Below, one piece after another: positions 7,307 to 15,208 of a stretch of 64,000 nucleotides of DNA (its first letter is position 1; each line of letters begins with the position of its first letter). Origin of the DNA: CAVSJJ01 sp963728395 (GTDB lineage Bacteria > Actinomycetota > Actinomycetes > Actinomycetales > Dermatophilaceae); NCBI GenBank assembly GCA_963728395.1, contig CAVSJJ010000002.1, positions 1 to 64,000 of the forward strand. The letters are read 5' to 3'. The notes under the pieces are model-generated. The model had not been told where the DNA came from, did not search any database, and saw nothing but the letters and a program-made list of their open reading frames with translations. A program made the position numbers and the translations under genes.

Positions 7307-7645
7307 TCAGAGGTCCAGCAGCAGCGCCAGCGTCTCGCGGACCTCGCCAAGGATCACAGGGCCGACATTGCCCGCCTGGTGGTGGATGCGTGTGGTGGCC
7401 ACTGACCGCACGTGCTGGCACTGCGCCGAGGAGGGCGCAGTGAGACGGTTACCGGCATCGGGCTCGATGACCACCTCCGTGCTGCTCGAACGGATCGTGC
7501 GGGTCAACGGCACCACCTGCACGACGTTCGGCCCGCCGCCCAGTACCCGCGCCGCGGTGACCACGATGGCGGGACGGCGCAGGCCGGCTTCGCTGCCTGC
7601 TGGAGTACCGAGGTCGAGCTCGACGATGTCACCCGGCGTCAGCAT
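7307..7645 (-). CDS. MazF/PemK-type endoribonuclease toxin
   Basis: This 112-aa protein opens with MLTPGDIVELDLGTPAGSE and continues GLRRPAIVVTAARVL, VVQVVPLTRTIRS and QCQHVRSVATTRI, the PemK-like fold of MazF toxins (sequence-specific RNA cleavage). A slightly longer start at 7663 is possible; ATG 7645 gives the typical N-terminus. It overlaps the end of the antitoxin gene by 17 bp. No frameshift is present. Confidence 0.87.
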   Translation of the reverse strand: MLTPGDIVELDLGTPAGSEAGLRRPAIVVTAARVLGGGPNVVQVVPLTRTIRSSSTEVVIEPDAGNRLTAPSSAQCQHVRSVATTRIHHQAGNVGPVILGEVRETLALLLDL

Positions 7646-7826
7646 CGAGCCAGGTCGTCTCATCCTCGGTGAGCTCTTCGGCGAGGTCGCGACCCATGGC
7701 GTCCTGGCGCAGCGCCCGCAGCGCGCTGCGGACGGTCTCATCGATCGACTCGTGGCGCTCGGCCGCCAAGCGGGTCACCCGGGCGTGAGTGTCCCGGCTG
7801 ACGCGGATCGTTGTGGTCTCGGCCAT
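7629..7826 (-). CDS. RHH antitoxin of the MazF-type pair
   Basis: This 65-aa protein is MAETTTIRVSRDTHARVTRLA followed by ESIDETVRSALRALR, a ribbon-helix-helix DNA-binding domain, and an acidic C-terminus (LAEELTEDETTWLDADAG) suited to blocking MazF. ATG 7826 is preferred over the upstream start at 7895 because the extra residues would run through the operator palindrome. Confidence 0.83.
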   Translation of the reverse strand: MAETTTIRVSRDTHARVTRLAAERHESIDETVRSALRALRQDAMGRDLAEELTEDETTWLDADAG

Positions 7827-7840
7827 GCGGTAACGGTACG

Positions 7841-7866
7841 CCGTGTAGATGAATGCGTCTACACGG
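7841..7866. promoter_or_regulatory. 9-bp perfect inverted repeat, candidate toxin-antitoxin operator
   Basis: CCGTGTAGA at 7841-7849 and TCTACACGG at 7858-7866 are exact reverse complements separated by 8 bp, 15 bp upstream of the antitoxin start. This is a likely autoregulatory binding site for the antitoxin or the toxin-antitoxin complex. Confidence 0.62.
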
Positions 7867-8011
7867 CTCCAGTGGGAGCACGCGCGGCCCTGCACCGACC
7901 TGACGCGCCCGTCACGCGACGGAGTGACGCTGGTGCCTCATCTGACAACTGCGGTCGACGACGTCAGCGGCAGTCGATAGGATTGAGTCCTAGCGAACCG
8001 GGGGGTGCCCG

Positions 8012-8275
8012 ATGAGGACCACGAAGCAGATGAGCGTGACCTTGCCGCACGAGATGGCCGACATGGTGCGAGCCAAGGTCGCCTCCGGCGAATACGCCTC
8101 CGAGAGCGAGGTGATCCGGGACGGCCTGCGCGCCCTGGCTGCCCGGGACCGGGCAGTGGAGGCCTGGCTCAACGAGAAGGTCGTCGGGGCCTATGACCGC
8201 CTGGTGGCCGAACCGGACCGCGCGCTGACCCCGGAGCAGGTCCGGGCCCGCCTGGCTGGTCTGCGCGAGACGTGA
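8012..8275 (+). CDS. ParD-type antitoxin
   Basis: This 87-aa protein has an RHH domain in MRTTKQMSVTLPHEMADMV and GEYASESEVIRDGLRALAARDRAVEAWL, the usual ParD signature, and a C-terminal toxin-binding segment rich in acidic and Arg residues. Its stop overlaps the ParE-type start as GTGA at 8272-8275. Confidence 0.88.
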   Translation: MRTTKQMSVTLPHEMADMVRAKVASGEYASESEVIRDGLRALAARDRAVEAWLNEKVVGAYDRLVAEPDRALTPEQVRARLAGLRET

Positions 8276-8589
8276 GCTACCAGGTTCGGTTCGCCCCTGA
8301 GGCCGCCGACCAGGTTGAGACGCTGCATCCCTACATCAGCGCGGCGGCGACGCCGGTGATCGCCTCCGGCCATCTCGAGGCGATCGTGGACCACTGCGAA
8401 GGGCTGGGCACCTTCCCACACCGAGGCGTTGCACGGGACGACCTCAGACCTGGGCTGCGAACTATGGCCTACCGGAAGCGGGTGATCCTCGCCTTCTCCG
8501 TCGACGACGCCATGGAGCAGGTGACCATCCTCGGAGTCTTCTACGGCGGACAGGATTACGAGTCCGCCCTCACTGAACCCGACGACTAA
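8272..8589 (+). CDS. ParE-type toxin
   Basis: This 105-aa protein of the RelE/ParE superfamily reads SYQVRFAPEAADQVETLHPYI, FPHRGVARDDLRPGLRTMAYRKRVILAFSV and VTILGVFYGGQDYESAL. This pattern (FAPEA...; FPxRG...R.DLRPGLR; GVFYGGQD) fits ParE toxins. The frame is intact and it is co-transcribed with the ParD gene. Confidence 0.87.
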   Translation: MSYQVRFAPEAADQVETLHPYISAAATPVIASGHLEAIVDHCEGLGTFPHRGVARDDLRPGLRTMAYRKRVILAFSVDDAMEQVTILGVFYGGQDYESALTEPDD

Positions 8590-8650
8590 ACCCACCCCCC
8601 TCGGTGGGCGATGGCAGATCGATTCGCAGCTCAACGGGAGCATCCTTACC

Positions 8651-8830
8651 GTGCGAGAGGTCGAGGTCCTCCGCGGCGTCGCCGACGGCCTCACGAACCA
8701 GCGGATCGCCGAGCTCTTGGTTCTGAGCCCACACACCGTCCACCGGCACGTGGCGCACATCCTCACCAAGCTGGGGCAGCCCACCAGAGCGGCTGCGGTC
8801 GCGTTCGCTGTTACCGAAGGGCTCCTATGA
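8651..8830 (+). pseudogene. LuxR-type HTH fragment
   Basis: A 59-codon frame from GTG 8651 reads VREVEVLRGVADGLTNQRIA, LLVLSPHTVHRHVAHILTKL and AAAVAFAVTEGLL-stop, a complete C-terminal LuxR/GerE HTH. Upstream in frame there is only RWQIDSQLNGSILT before sequence unlike a receiver or ATPase domain. It is probably the 3' remnant of a larger regulator, though a stand-alone HTH peptide cannot be excluded. Confidence 0.65.
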
Positions 8831-9011
8831 GGAGGCGCTAGCCGCGCCGACCGCTCTCCCGGGAGGTGCGACCCGGTGGGAGGCGCCCGGGCCTGCGTCC
8901 CCGGCTCTGCCGGGCAAGCAGTGCATTCCTCCGATACCGACGGCGACCACGTTCGACCGTCCCACCACCGGAGCTCGTGTCGTCGCGTGGGCTCTGCCCC
9001 CACCGGCCGAG

Positions 9012-9525
9012 GTGGGCACTCGAGCGCTGCGACGCCGGGGAACCACCGCGCACCCCAGCCTGACGAAAATCATGGCACCTCGGACCGTGCTCATCGACAC
9101 CGCAGTGAACGAAGCGGTCCAGGCCGCGGACGGGCAGGTCGTCCTGCTCGGGGCCGGGCTCGACGCCCGGCCCCGGCGCCTGGCGGCGTTGCGAAGAGTT
9201 CCCGTCTTCTCGGTGGACCACCCGGCGTCCCAGGCCGATCTGCGCCGTCGCGCCGAATGCCTGCCTGCCCGCTGTGCGACCTGCGTCTGGTGCCGGTGGA
9301 CCTGGCCCGTGCGTCGCTCGGGTCCTCATCGCGCAGTACCAGTCGCATTCCCTGTCGGCGCAGGTCGGGCGGCGAGCGGCCGGACTGGTCTCCCGGCTCT
9401 CGGGCGAGCCGTCACCGCTGGCCGGCGAACCCGGGAGGTCGTTGTGGTCGCCGATGCGGATGGCCAGGCTTCTGGCCGATCATGGCTGGGTCGTCGTGGC
9501 TCACCGACCAGCAGGGGCGAGCTGA
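9012..9525 (+). pseudogene. SAM-dependent methyltransferase remnant, several indels
   Basis: From ATG 9072 the sequence reads APRTVLIDTAVNEAV, QVVLLGAGLDARPRRLAAL and VFSVDHPASQADLRRR, the SAM-binding part of the class I LCMT-like family (TIGR00027 type). At about 9270-9290 the homology jumps frame to LRLVPVDLARASL, then to another frame with SLSAQVGRRAAGLVSRLSGE and SLWSPMRMARLLADHGW, stopping at 9525. About a third of the usual ~280 aa is missing between these pieces. The N-terminal ~60 residues are also not recognisable. Confidence 0.68.
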
Positions 9526-9627
9526 CCGGCCCCCGCACCGGACACGGGGGAGCGGGGCGGACCCGGGTGCAGCGGTGCGGCCGCCTCTCGCCGCCGGCGG
9601 CCGGGGTATGCGGCGCGGCCGGCCGGC

Positions 9628-11034
9628 TCAGTGTGGGGCGGTGCTCCCGGGGGTGTACCGCAGGACCGAGAGGTTGGCTCGGCGGGCGGCGTCGGCGAGC
9701 TCTCTCTGGGTGGGGACGCGATCGAGATTGATCCGGATGCCGAGTCTGCGGCCGGCGTGGCGGCCGTAGCGGTCGATGAGGGCGGCGTAGGCGGCGGCGA
9801 CCCGGTCAGGGTCCTCCTCGAGGGCGGCGGTCAGGTGATGTTCGCTTCCGTGGCGCAGGAGGGTGACGGGTGCGGGGGCGCGGAAGTTGGCGCGCCAGGG
9901 GCTGCTCGTCAGGGTGATCTGGTGGCCGTTGAGGTCGTGGACTCCGACGGGCGTCTCATGGTGTCGTCCGCTCTGGTGTCCGGTGTAGCCGAGGAGGGCG
10001 ACGTTGCCACGCACGAGCGGGTGCAGGGGCGAGCGCAGCAATGCCTTCATGAGCGCGTTGGCGATGACGAACGGCGCCCTCGGCGGAACCAGGCGTTCCA
10101 CGGCCGGGACCGGGCGGCGGGCAGGGTCGTCGGGGGCGGTCCGGGCCGAGGTGGGCTGCCACGACTGGCGGTGGCGTCGCGCCCAGTCCTCGAAGCTCTC
10201 CGGGTCGTGGCCGGTGACGGTGCGCACATCGGTGGTCAGTCCCGCGGCCCGACCGAGCCTGGCCACCGTGTAGATGGCCGTGGTGACGGCGACCATCGGC
10301 CAGGGCAGGTGGAGGGTTCGGTGGGCGTGACGCGCGTAGCGCAGCACTCCGGGCCGCCGGTAGTGGATCGGCCGGTCGAGGACGTCGGTGAGCACGGCCG
10401 CGGCCTGTTCGTAGGTCAGGGCACGCGGGCCGGTGGGGATCCAGGCGCGGTCCCGGTGTCCGTCCGGGTCCAGGAGGGCGGCGGTCGCCACGGCGGCAAC
10501 GTCCGCAGCGGCCACGAATGCGGTCGCGCCGTCCCCGGCCGGCACCATGATCTCGTGGCGCAGCGCGATGTCCTCCCGGTGGGTGGTGCTCAGGTTCTCC
10601 ATGAAGAACGAGGGCCGCACGAAGGTCCACCCCAGCCCGGAGCCACGCAACCACGCCTCGAGGCGCGCGTGCGGAACGACCTTGTTGCGATCGGCTCCCT
10701 GCAGCGACAGCAGCACCACGTGCGCCATCCCCAGCCGCTTGGCGGCCTCGAGCGAGGGCAGCATGTCCCGGGCCATGTTCGACAGCTGCGGAGGGCGCAT
10801 CAGGAAGACGGTGTCCACCCCCTCGTACGCCTCGTGCCAGGTGCCGGGGTCGGTGAAGTCGAGCCCGACCGCCTGAACGTCCTCCCCGAAGACCTCACGG
10901 ACCCGGGTCGGGTCGATGTCTGCGGCTCGGACCGCGCGCCCGGCCCTCAGCAGGCCGGCCACGACCTCCCGCCCGACGTTGCCGGTGGCCCCGGTGACCA
11001 GGACCGGTGACGTGGTCTCCACGTTCGACTCCAT
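9628..11034 (-). CDS. Fusion: NmrA-like NAD(P)-binding domain plus F420H2-dependent reductase-like domain
   Basis: This 468-aa protein has an N-terminal atypical short-chain-dehydrogenase/NmrA domain (VLVTGATGNVGREVVAGLL at residues ~11-29; FVRPSFFMENL) to about residue 290. The C-terminal domain (about 325-460) has GNVALLGYTGHQSGRHHETPV... ITLTSSPWRANFRAPAP, resembling the DDN/PF04075 deazaflavin-dependent nitroreductase family. The pair suggests redox chemistry on a quinone or similar substrate with NAD(P)H sensing or reduction, but the substrate is unknown. It is divergent from a MarR regulator with only 45 bp between, so control by that regulator is likely. The domain call for the second half is less certain than for the first. 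Confidence 0.75.
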   Translation of the reverse strand: MESNVETTSPVLVTGATGNVGREVVAGLLRAGRAVRAADIDPTRVREVFGEDVQAVGLDFTDPGTWHEAYEGVDTVFLMRPPQLSNMARDMLPSLEAAKRLGMAHVVLLSLQGADRNKVVPHARLEAWLRGSGLGWTFVRPSFFMENLSTTHREDIALRHEIMVPAGDGATAFVAAADVAAVATAALLDPDGHRDRAWIPTGPRALTYEQAAAVLTDVLDRPIHYRRPGVLRYARHAHRTLHLPWPMVAVTTAIYTVARLGRAAGLTTDVRTVTGHDPESFEDWARRHRQSWQPTSARTAPDDPARRPVPAVERLVPPRAPFVIANALMKALLRSPLHPLVRGNVALLGYTGHQSGRHHETPVGVHDLNGHQITLTSSPWRANFRAPAPVTLLRHGSEHHLTAALEEDPDRVAAAYAALIDRYGRHAGRRLGIRINLDRVPTQRELADAARRANLSVLRYTPGSTAPH

Positions 11035-11035
11035 T

Positions 11036-11075
11036 CATGTGTACGGTACATGTAACTATATGCACGATACACTTA
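11036..11075. promoter_or_regulatory. Divergent promoter/operator between the NmrA fusion and marR-like gene
   Basis: This AT-rich stretch contains the palindrome TGTAC-G-GTACA at about 11039-11049 and an outer imperfect repeat (GTGTAC / GATACAC) ending just before the GTG at 11080. Such dyads between a MarR gene and its divergent target are usual MarR operators. The MarR start is probably leaderless or nearly so. Confidence 0.5.
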
Positions 11076-11079
11076 TCTG

Positions 11080-11568
11080 GTGGAGGTCGACGACGAGGTC
11101 CTGGAGGACCTCGAGACGGTGGATGCCGCACTGATGCGGTTGCGGCGGTTGTGGAGCACCCCGGGGGTGACCGCGGGGGCCCGGGCGGGCGGGGACGGCG
11201 CGGTCGAGCTGTCCACGGTGTTGGTCGTCGACGCGGTCGCGCGCAGCGGCCCTGCCACCCGGTGTGGGGTGGCCGATGTCGCCCGGTGCCTCGACGTCGC
11301 GCCCTCGACCGCCTCCCGGTTGGTCGACCGGGCCGTCGTTGCCGGGGTGGTTCGCCGCGGAGTCTCGGCCACGGACGCGCGGCGAGCCGAGCTGCGCCTG
11401 ACCGACCGCGGCCGGGACCTGCACGAGCAGGCCCGTCGCTACCGCACGGACTACCTGTCCGAGGTCCTCCAGGACTGGACGCCGAGCGGGATCGGCGACC
11501 TCGCCGACCGGCTCGCTGCCTTCGCCGACGCCGTCCGCGACGCGCAACGACGCGAACCCGGCACCTGA
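11080..11568 (+). CDS. MarR-family transcriptional regulator
   Basis: This 162-aa protein has a winged-helix core: GVADVARCLDVAPSTASRLVDRAVVAGVVRRGVSATDARRAELRLT (about residues 68-113) contains the recognition helix and the D-R wing typical of MarR. Helical N- and C-termini form the dimer interface. GTG 11080 (VEVDDEVLEDL) is taken as start because the next candidate would cut the first helix. It probably represses the divergent NmrA fusion gene and itself. Confidence 0.87.
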   Translation: MEVDDEVLEDLETVDAALMRLRRLWSTPGVTAGARAGGDGAVELSTVLVVDAVARSGPATRCGVADVARCLDVAPSTASRLVDRAVVAGVVRRGVSATDARRAELRLTDRGRDLHEQARRYRTDYLSEVLQDWTPSGIGDLADRLAAFADAVRDAQRREPGT

Positions 11569-11629
11569 GTCTCACGACCCGGCGCAGGGCCCGACGTCGT
11601 GACGGGAACGCGGCCGCACCCGGCCTGGC

Positions 11630-12376
11630 TCAGGCGACGTCTCGCCGTTGGATGGCCACGACGCCGAGCAGGGCCGGGACGACGGCCCAGAGACCGACCC
11701 CCACCAGCGCGGCCCACAGCGTGACGTCGTTGCCGACCCCGGAGATGACCGAGAACAGGGACGGCGGGATCCACGGGCCCGCATCGCTGAACAGCTGCAC
11801 GGTGAGCGGCGGGATGACGAAGAGCAGCAGCACGGCCGCTGTCACGGCTCCACCCACGTTGCGGATCAGTGCGGCCAGCCCCGCGCCCAGGGTGGCGCCC
11901 ACCGCACCCGCCAGGGTGCTTGCCGAGAGGATCCGTGCCACGCCGCCCGGGGTGACCATGAAGTCGTACCCCGTTCCGGGCAGCGCCAGGGCGACGCCGA
12001 GGATGACGAGCGCCTGACCCACCAGGGCCAGCAGCGCCCCGGCGACCATGACGACCGTGAGCTGCGCGAGGGCGGCTCGAGGGCGGCGGGGGGAGGTCAG
12101 GTACATCGGCACGACCGTGCGATGCCCGTACTCGCGAGCGACGGCGATGGCGCCGAACAGGCTGGTGCCGATCATGGCGTTGAAGGCGAAGGCCATGAGC
12201 GACTGCTGGTCGGATCCCGTGGCGACGAAGGCCTTGCTCCCGTCCATGTCGGTGCCGAACGCGACGACCGCGGCATCCAGACCGGCAACGAAGACGAGTA
12301 CGGCGAGGAAGCCCCATGGCAGCTTTGTGCTCGTCAGCTTGCGTGTCTCGCCCCTGAGGAGTCGCGGCGTCGTCAT
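11630..12376 (-). CDS. ABC-2 type transporter permease
   Basis: This 248-aa membrane protein has about six hydrophobic segments, starting with LPWGFLAVLVFVAGLDAAVV and ending VGLWAVVPALLGVVAIQRRD. The N-terminus LLRGETRKLTSTKLPWGF and the motif AREYGHRTVVPMYLTSPRR are typical of the BcrB/NosY-like permeases that pair with CcmA-type ATPases. ATG 12376 overlaps the ATPase stop as ATGA. Substrate unknown. Confidence 0.87.
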   Translation of the reverse strand: MTTPRLLRGETRKLTSTKLPWGFLAVLVFVAGLDAAVVAFGTDMDGSKAFVATGSDQQSLMAFAFNAMIGTSLFGAIAVAREYGHRTVVPMYLTSPRRPRAALAQLTVVMVAGALLALVGQALVILGVALALPGTGYDFMVTPGGVARILSASTLAGAVGATLGAGLAALIRNVGGAVTAAVLLLFVIPPLTVQLFSDAGPWIPPSLFSVISGVGNDVTLWAALVGVGLWAVVPALLGVVAIQRRDVA

Positions 12377-13314
12377 AGCCGCACCACTCCCCTCTCCGTC
12401 TCGGTGACCGCGCGTGGTGTGCGGTCGGCGTCGTCATGAACGTCGCTGGTCCAGCCCAGGAACAGCTCTTCGAGCGAGCCCGTCTGTGGCGTGAGCTCGT
12501 GCAGCGCGACCCCCTCGGCGCAGGCCAGGTCCCCGATCGCGACTGTCGTGATGCCGCGCACCACGAGCTCGCCCTCGGTGCCGGGTAGGACGCTCGCGCC
12601 GGCCGCCAGCAGGAGGTCGGTGAGGCGCGCCGGCGACGGAGTTCGCACGGCGGTGCCAGCCTGCTGGAGGTCGGCGAGGGTGCCGGTGGCGACGAGGCGC
12701 CCATGGTTGAGCACGACCACCTCGTCGGCCAGATGCTCGACCTCGGCGAGGAGGTGGCTCGACACGAACACCGTTCCTCCCGCCTCCGCCCGCTCGCGCA
12801 GCAGGTCGCGCAGCCACCGGACACCCTGTGGGTCCAGGCCGTTTCCGGGCTCGTCCAGCACCAGCACGGGTGGGTCACCGAGGAGCGCCGCGGCGATGCC
12901 CAGCCGCTGCCGCATGCCGAGCGAGTACCCGCCGACGTGCCGGTCGGCCGCCGAGCTCAGCTCCACCGCCTCGAGCAGGTGGGCGACTCGGCCGCGCTCG
13001 ACACCGGCGCCGTCGGCGAGCACCTGCAGGTGGTTGCGGGCACTGCGTCCGGGGTGGAAGGCGTTGGGCTCGAGCACCACGCCGACCGAGCGGGCCGGGT
13101 CCGGCATGTCCCGGTACCTCATCCCACCGATCGTCGCTCGCCCGCTGTTCGCCCTCGCCAGGCCGAGCAGGATCTTCATCGTCGTGGACTTGCCGGCGCC
13201 GTTCGGGCCGAGGAAGCCGGTGACCCGTCCCGGCTGCACGGTGAACGTGAGGTCGTCGACGACCGCCTGCTGGCCGTACCGCTTGGTGAGGTGCTCGAAC
13301 TCGAGCGGGTACAT
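12373..13314 (-). CDS. ABC transporter ATP-binding protein (CcmA/BcrA type)
   Basis: This 313-aa ATPase has Walker A GPNGAGKST, the Q-loop region, signature GYSLGMRQRLGIAAALLGDP, Walker B VLVLDEPGNGLDP and the switch His in VFVSSHLLAEVEHL. The C-terminal ~90 residues form the extra domain common in BcrA-like exporters. ATG 13314 is supported by a GGAGGAG ribosome-binding sequence 3 nt upstream. Together with the permease it forms a two-gene exporter, possibly for a lipid or peptide; no substrate is indicated. Confidence 0.92.
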   Translation of the reverse strand: MYPLEFEHLTKRYGQQAVVDDLTFTVQPGRVTGFLGPNGAGKSTTMKILLGLARANSGRATIGGMRYRDMPDPARSVGVVLEPNAFHPGRSARNHLQVLADGAGVERGRVAHLLEAVELSSAADRHVGGYSLGMRQRLGIAAALLGDPPVLVLDEPGNGLDPQGVRWLRDLLRERAEAGGTVFVSSHLLAEVEHLADEVVVLNHGRLVATGTLADLQQAGTAVRTPSPARLTDLLLAAGASVLPGTEGELVVRGITTVAIGDLACAEGVALHELTPQTGSLEELFLGWTSDVHDDADRTPRAVTETERGVVRL

Positions 13315-13554
13315 GGCTCCTCCGCTTCCTGCTGCGACGTGGAGGTATGCCGCAGAGGACTCCCGGCCGGCGCGCGCAGCGGGCGGCGGGCGGGGACCGA
13401 CTGTTCTCGGCGATGTCGGGTCCAGGCGCCCTCCGGCCGGCTTCCACCGGTCTACTCCGGGCCGCGCACCGCGGCACGGGACTGTGGTGGACAACACCAT
13501 CTCGCCCGCCGGCGCGAGCGAGATGGTCGAACGCCGCGCCCGGGCAGCCCGGGG

Positions 13555-15015
13555 TCAGTCCCGCTTCCAGACGGCGAACTGCGAGTCCCACTCGGTGTAC
13601 TGGTAGGGGTTGTCGAACAGCTCGCCCTCCTCGATCGGCGGGTTCATCCCCTCCGCCCACTTGGCCTCGCCCAGCGAGCCCCGCAGATGCTGCACGGTGC
13701 GCTCCACCGCCTCGCGGGCCTTGCCGAGCAGGTCCGCGCCGCCGACGAGCCGGCCCTCCGACTTGAGGATCTCGCCGTCGACGAGGACGGTGTGGACGTC
13801 GCCGCGCCCGGCCTGGAAGACGACGTGACCGTAGGGGTTGAGGATGGGGACCATCGCCGGGCTCGCGTCGTTCTTGATGAGGACGAGGTCGGCCCGCTTG
13901 CCCACCTCGATGCTCCCGACGAGGTCGTCGATGCCGAGGGCGCGGGCGCCGCCGATCGTCGCCCACTCGAGCACCTGCTCGGCCCGCAGCGCGTGACTCG
14001 TCACCGTCTCCTGCTTCTCGTGCGCGGCCATGTGCTCACGGACCCGGTCGGCCGACAGCGTGGCCCGCATGGCGGAGAACAGGTCGCCGCTCCACCACAC
14101 GCTCGTGTCCATGGACAGGGACACGGGTATGCCGTGCCTGCGCAGCTGCCAGGTCGGCGGGTAGCCCTGACCGGCGTTCTGCTCGCTCTCGGTCGAGACC
14201 GACGCGATGCCGCCGGTGGCCGCGATCCGCTGGTAGGAGTCCTGGGTCAGCGTCGCCGAGTGGACGTAGATCGTCCCGGGGACCATGAAGCCCCCGTCGT
14301 ACATGAGCCGGATGCCCTCGTCGTTCGTCGCCCCCCACACCCCGGCATGCGTCGTCACGGGGACGTTGAGCTCCCGGGCGACCTCGAAGGCCGCTCGCTC
14401 GGGGAACTCCGGGTCGCCCGTGACGTCGAAGGCCATCTGGAAGCCCAGCCTCGAGCCGCGACCGTCGATCCGGCGTGAGACGAAGTCGCGGAAGCCGGCC
14501 GAGGTCGCCCATTCCCACGGTCCCTGCTGGATGTTGCCGTAGGCGAGGACGAACCGGGCCGGGACCTCCTCCAGCGCGTCGAGCGCCGCGTCGGCGTGCT
14601 CGGGGGTCTGCAGGCCGTGCGACCAGTCGACGGTCGTCGTCACCCCGGCGTCCACCGCCTCGATGGCGCCGAGGAGGTTGCCGGCATACATGTCCTCGGG
14701 TCGGAAGGTCTTCCCCCACTCGAGGTAGTACCAGACGAAGTACTGGGTGAGTGTCCAGTCGGCGCCGTAGCCGCGCATGGCGGTCTGCCACAGGTGTCGG
14801 TGGGTATCGATCATCCCCGGCATGAGGATGCCGCCGGAGCCGTCGATCTCCCGGGTGCCGGCCGGGACCGGCAGGCCCTCGCCGATCGCCTCGATCGAGG
14901 TGCCCGACACGAGGACGTCGGCGCCGTGGAGAACCCGTCGGTCCTCGTCCACGGTCAGCACGGTCGCGTTGCGGACAACGATCGGGGTTCCGGTCGTCGC
15001 GTCGTCGGGAGCCAT
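13555..15015 (-). CDS. Amidohydrolase of the ATZ/TRZ (MtaD-like) family
   Basis: This 486-aa cytosolic metal-dependent hydrolase has metal-ligand motif THRHLW (His72, His74), a central HAGVWG His, HSATL and the catalytic Asp in SMDTS, with the C-terminal beta-sandwich segment RADLVLI. Family members deaminate or dechlorinate heterocycles or hydrolyse cyclic amides. The 15015 ATG is preceded by a GCGAGG sequence. It is divergent from the iclR-type gene and carries the shared palindrome upstream, so it probably feeds or completes the pathway encoded by the ring-cleavage operon on the other side. Confidence 0.87.
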   Translation of the reverse strand: MAPDDATTGTPIVVRNATVLTVDEDRRVLHGADVLVSGTSIEAIGEGLPVPAGTREIDGSGGILMPGMIDTHRHLWQTAMRGYGADWTLTQYFVWYYLEWGKTFRPEDMYAGNLLGAIEAVDAGVTTTVDWSHGLQTPEHADAALDALEEVPARFVLAYGNIQQGPWEWATSAGFRDFVSRRIDGRGSRLGFQMAFDVTGDPEFPERAAFEVARELNVPVTTHAGVWGATNDEGIRLMYDGGFMVPGTIYVHSATLTQDSYQRIAATGGIASVSTESEQNAGQGYPPTWQLRRHGIPVSLSMDTSVWWSGDLFSAMRATLSADRVREHMAAHEKQETVTSHALRAEQVLEWATIGGARALGIDDLVGSIEVGKRADLVLIKNDASPAMVPILNPYGHVVFQAGRGDVHTVLVDGEILKSEGRLVGGADLLGKAREAVERTVQHLRGSLGEAKWAEGMNPPIEEGELFDNPYQYTEWDSQFAVWKRD

Positions 15016-15036
15016 GGAGCCTCGCCTTTCGCCCGG

Positions 15037-15052
15037 GCGGACGAGTGTCCGC
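15037..15052. promoter_or_regulatory. Palindrome CGGAC-N4-GTCCG, copy 1 (amidohydrolase promoter)
   Basis: GCGGACGAGTGTCCGC is a 6-bp inverted repeat with a 4-bp centre, 22 bp upstream of the amidohydrolase start. It is the same site as at 15150 and 16054, a candidate IclR-family operator. Confidence 0.65.
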
Positions 15053-15149
15053 GGCAACTGGAGGAGCGGGTGTGGACCTTCACGATGTGCCCGGCGTCAC
15101 GCCGCTGTCAAGGGCCCAAGCGTGGGCCCGGCTGCAGAATGCCGTCTGG

Positions 15150-15163
15150 CGGACATTTGTCCG
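15150..15163. promoter_or_regulatory. Palindrome CGGACATTTGTCCG, copy 2 (iclR-type promoter)
   Basis: A perfect 14-bp palindrome 46 bp upstream of the regulator's ATG, in the divergent region shared with the amidohydrolase. It probably mediates autoregulation. Confidence 0.65.
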
Positions 15164-15208
15164 TCCAGGCGGGCGGGTAGGCTGGCCCCTCGTCGAAGGA
15201 GGTGCGCG

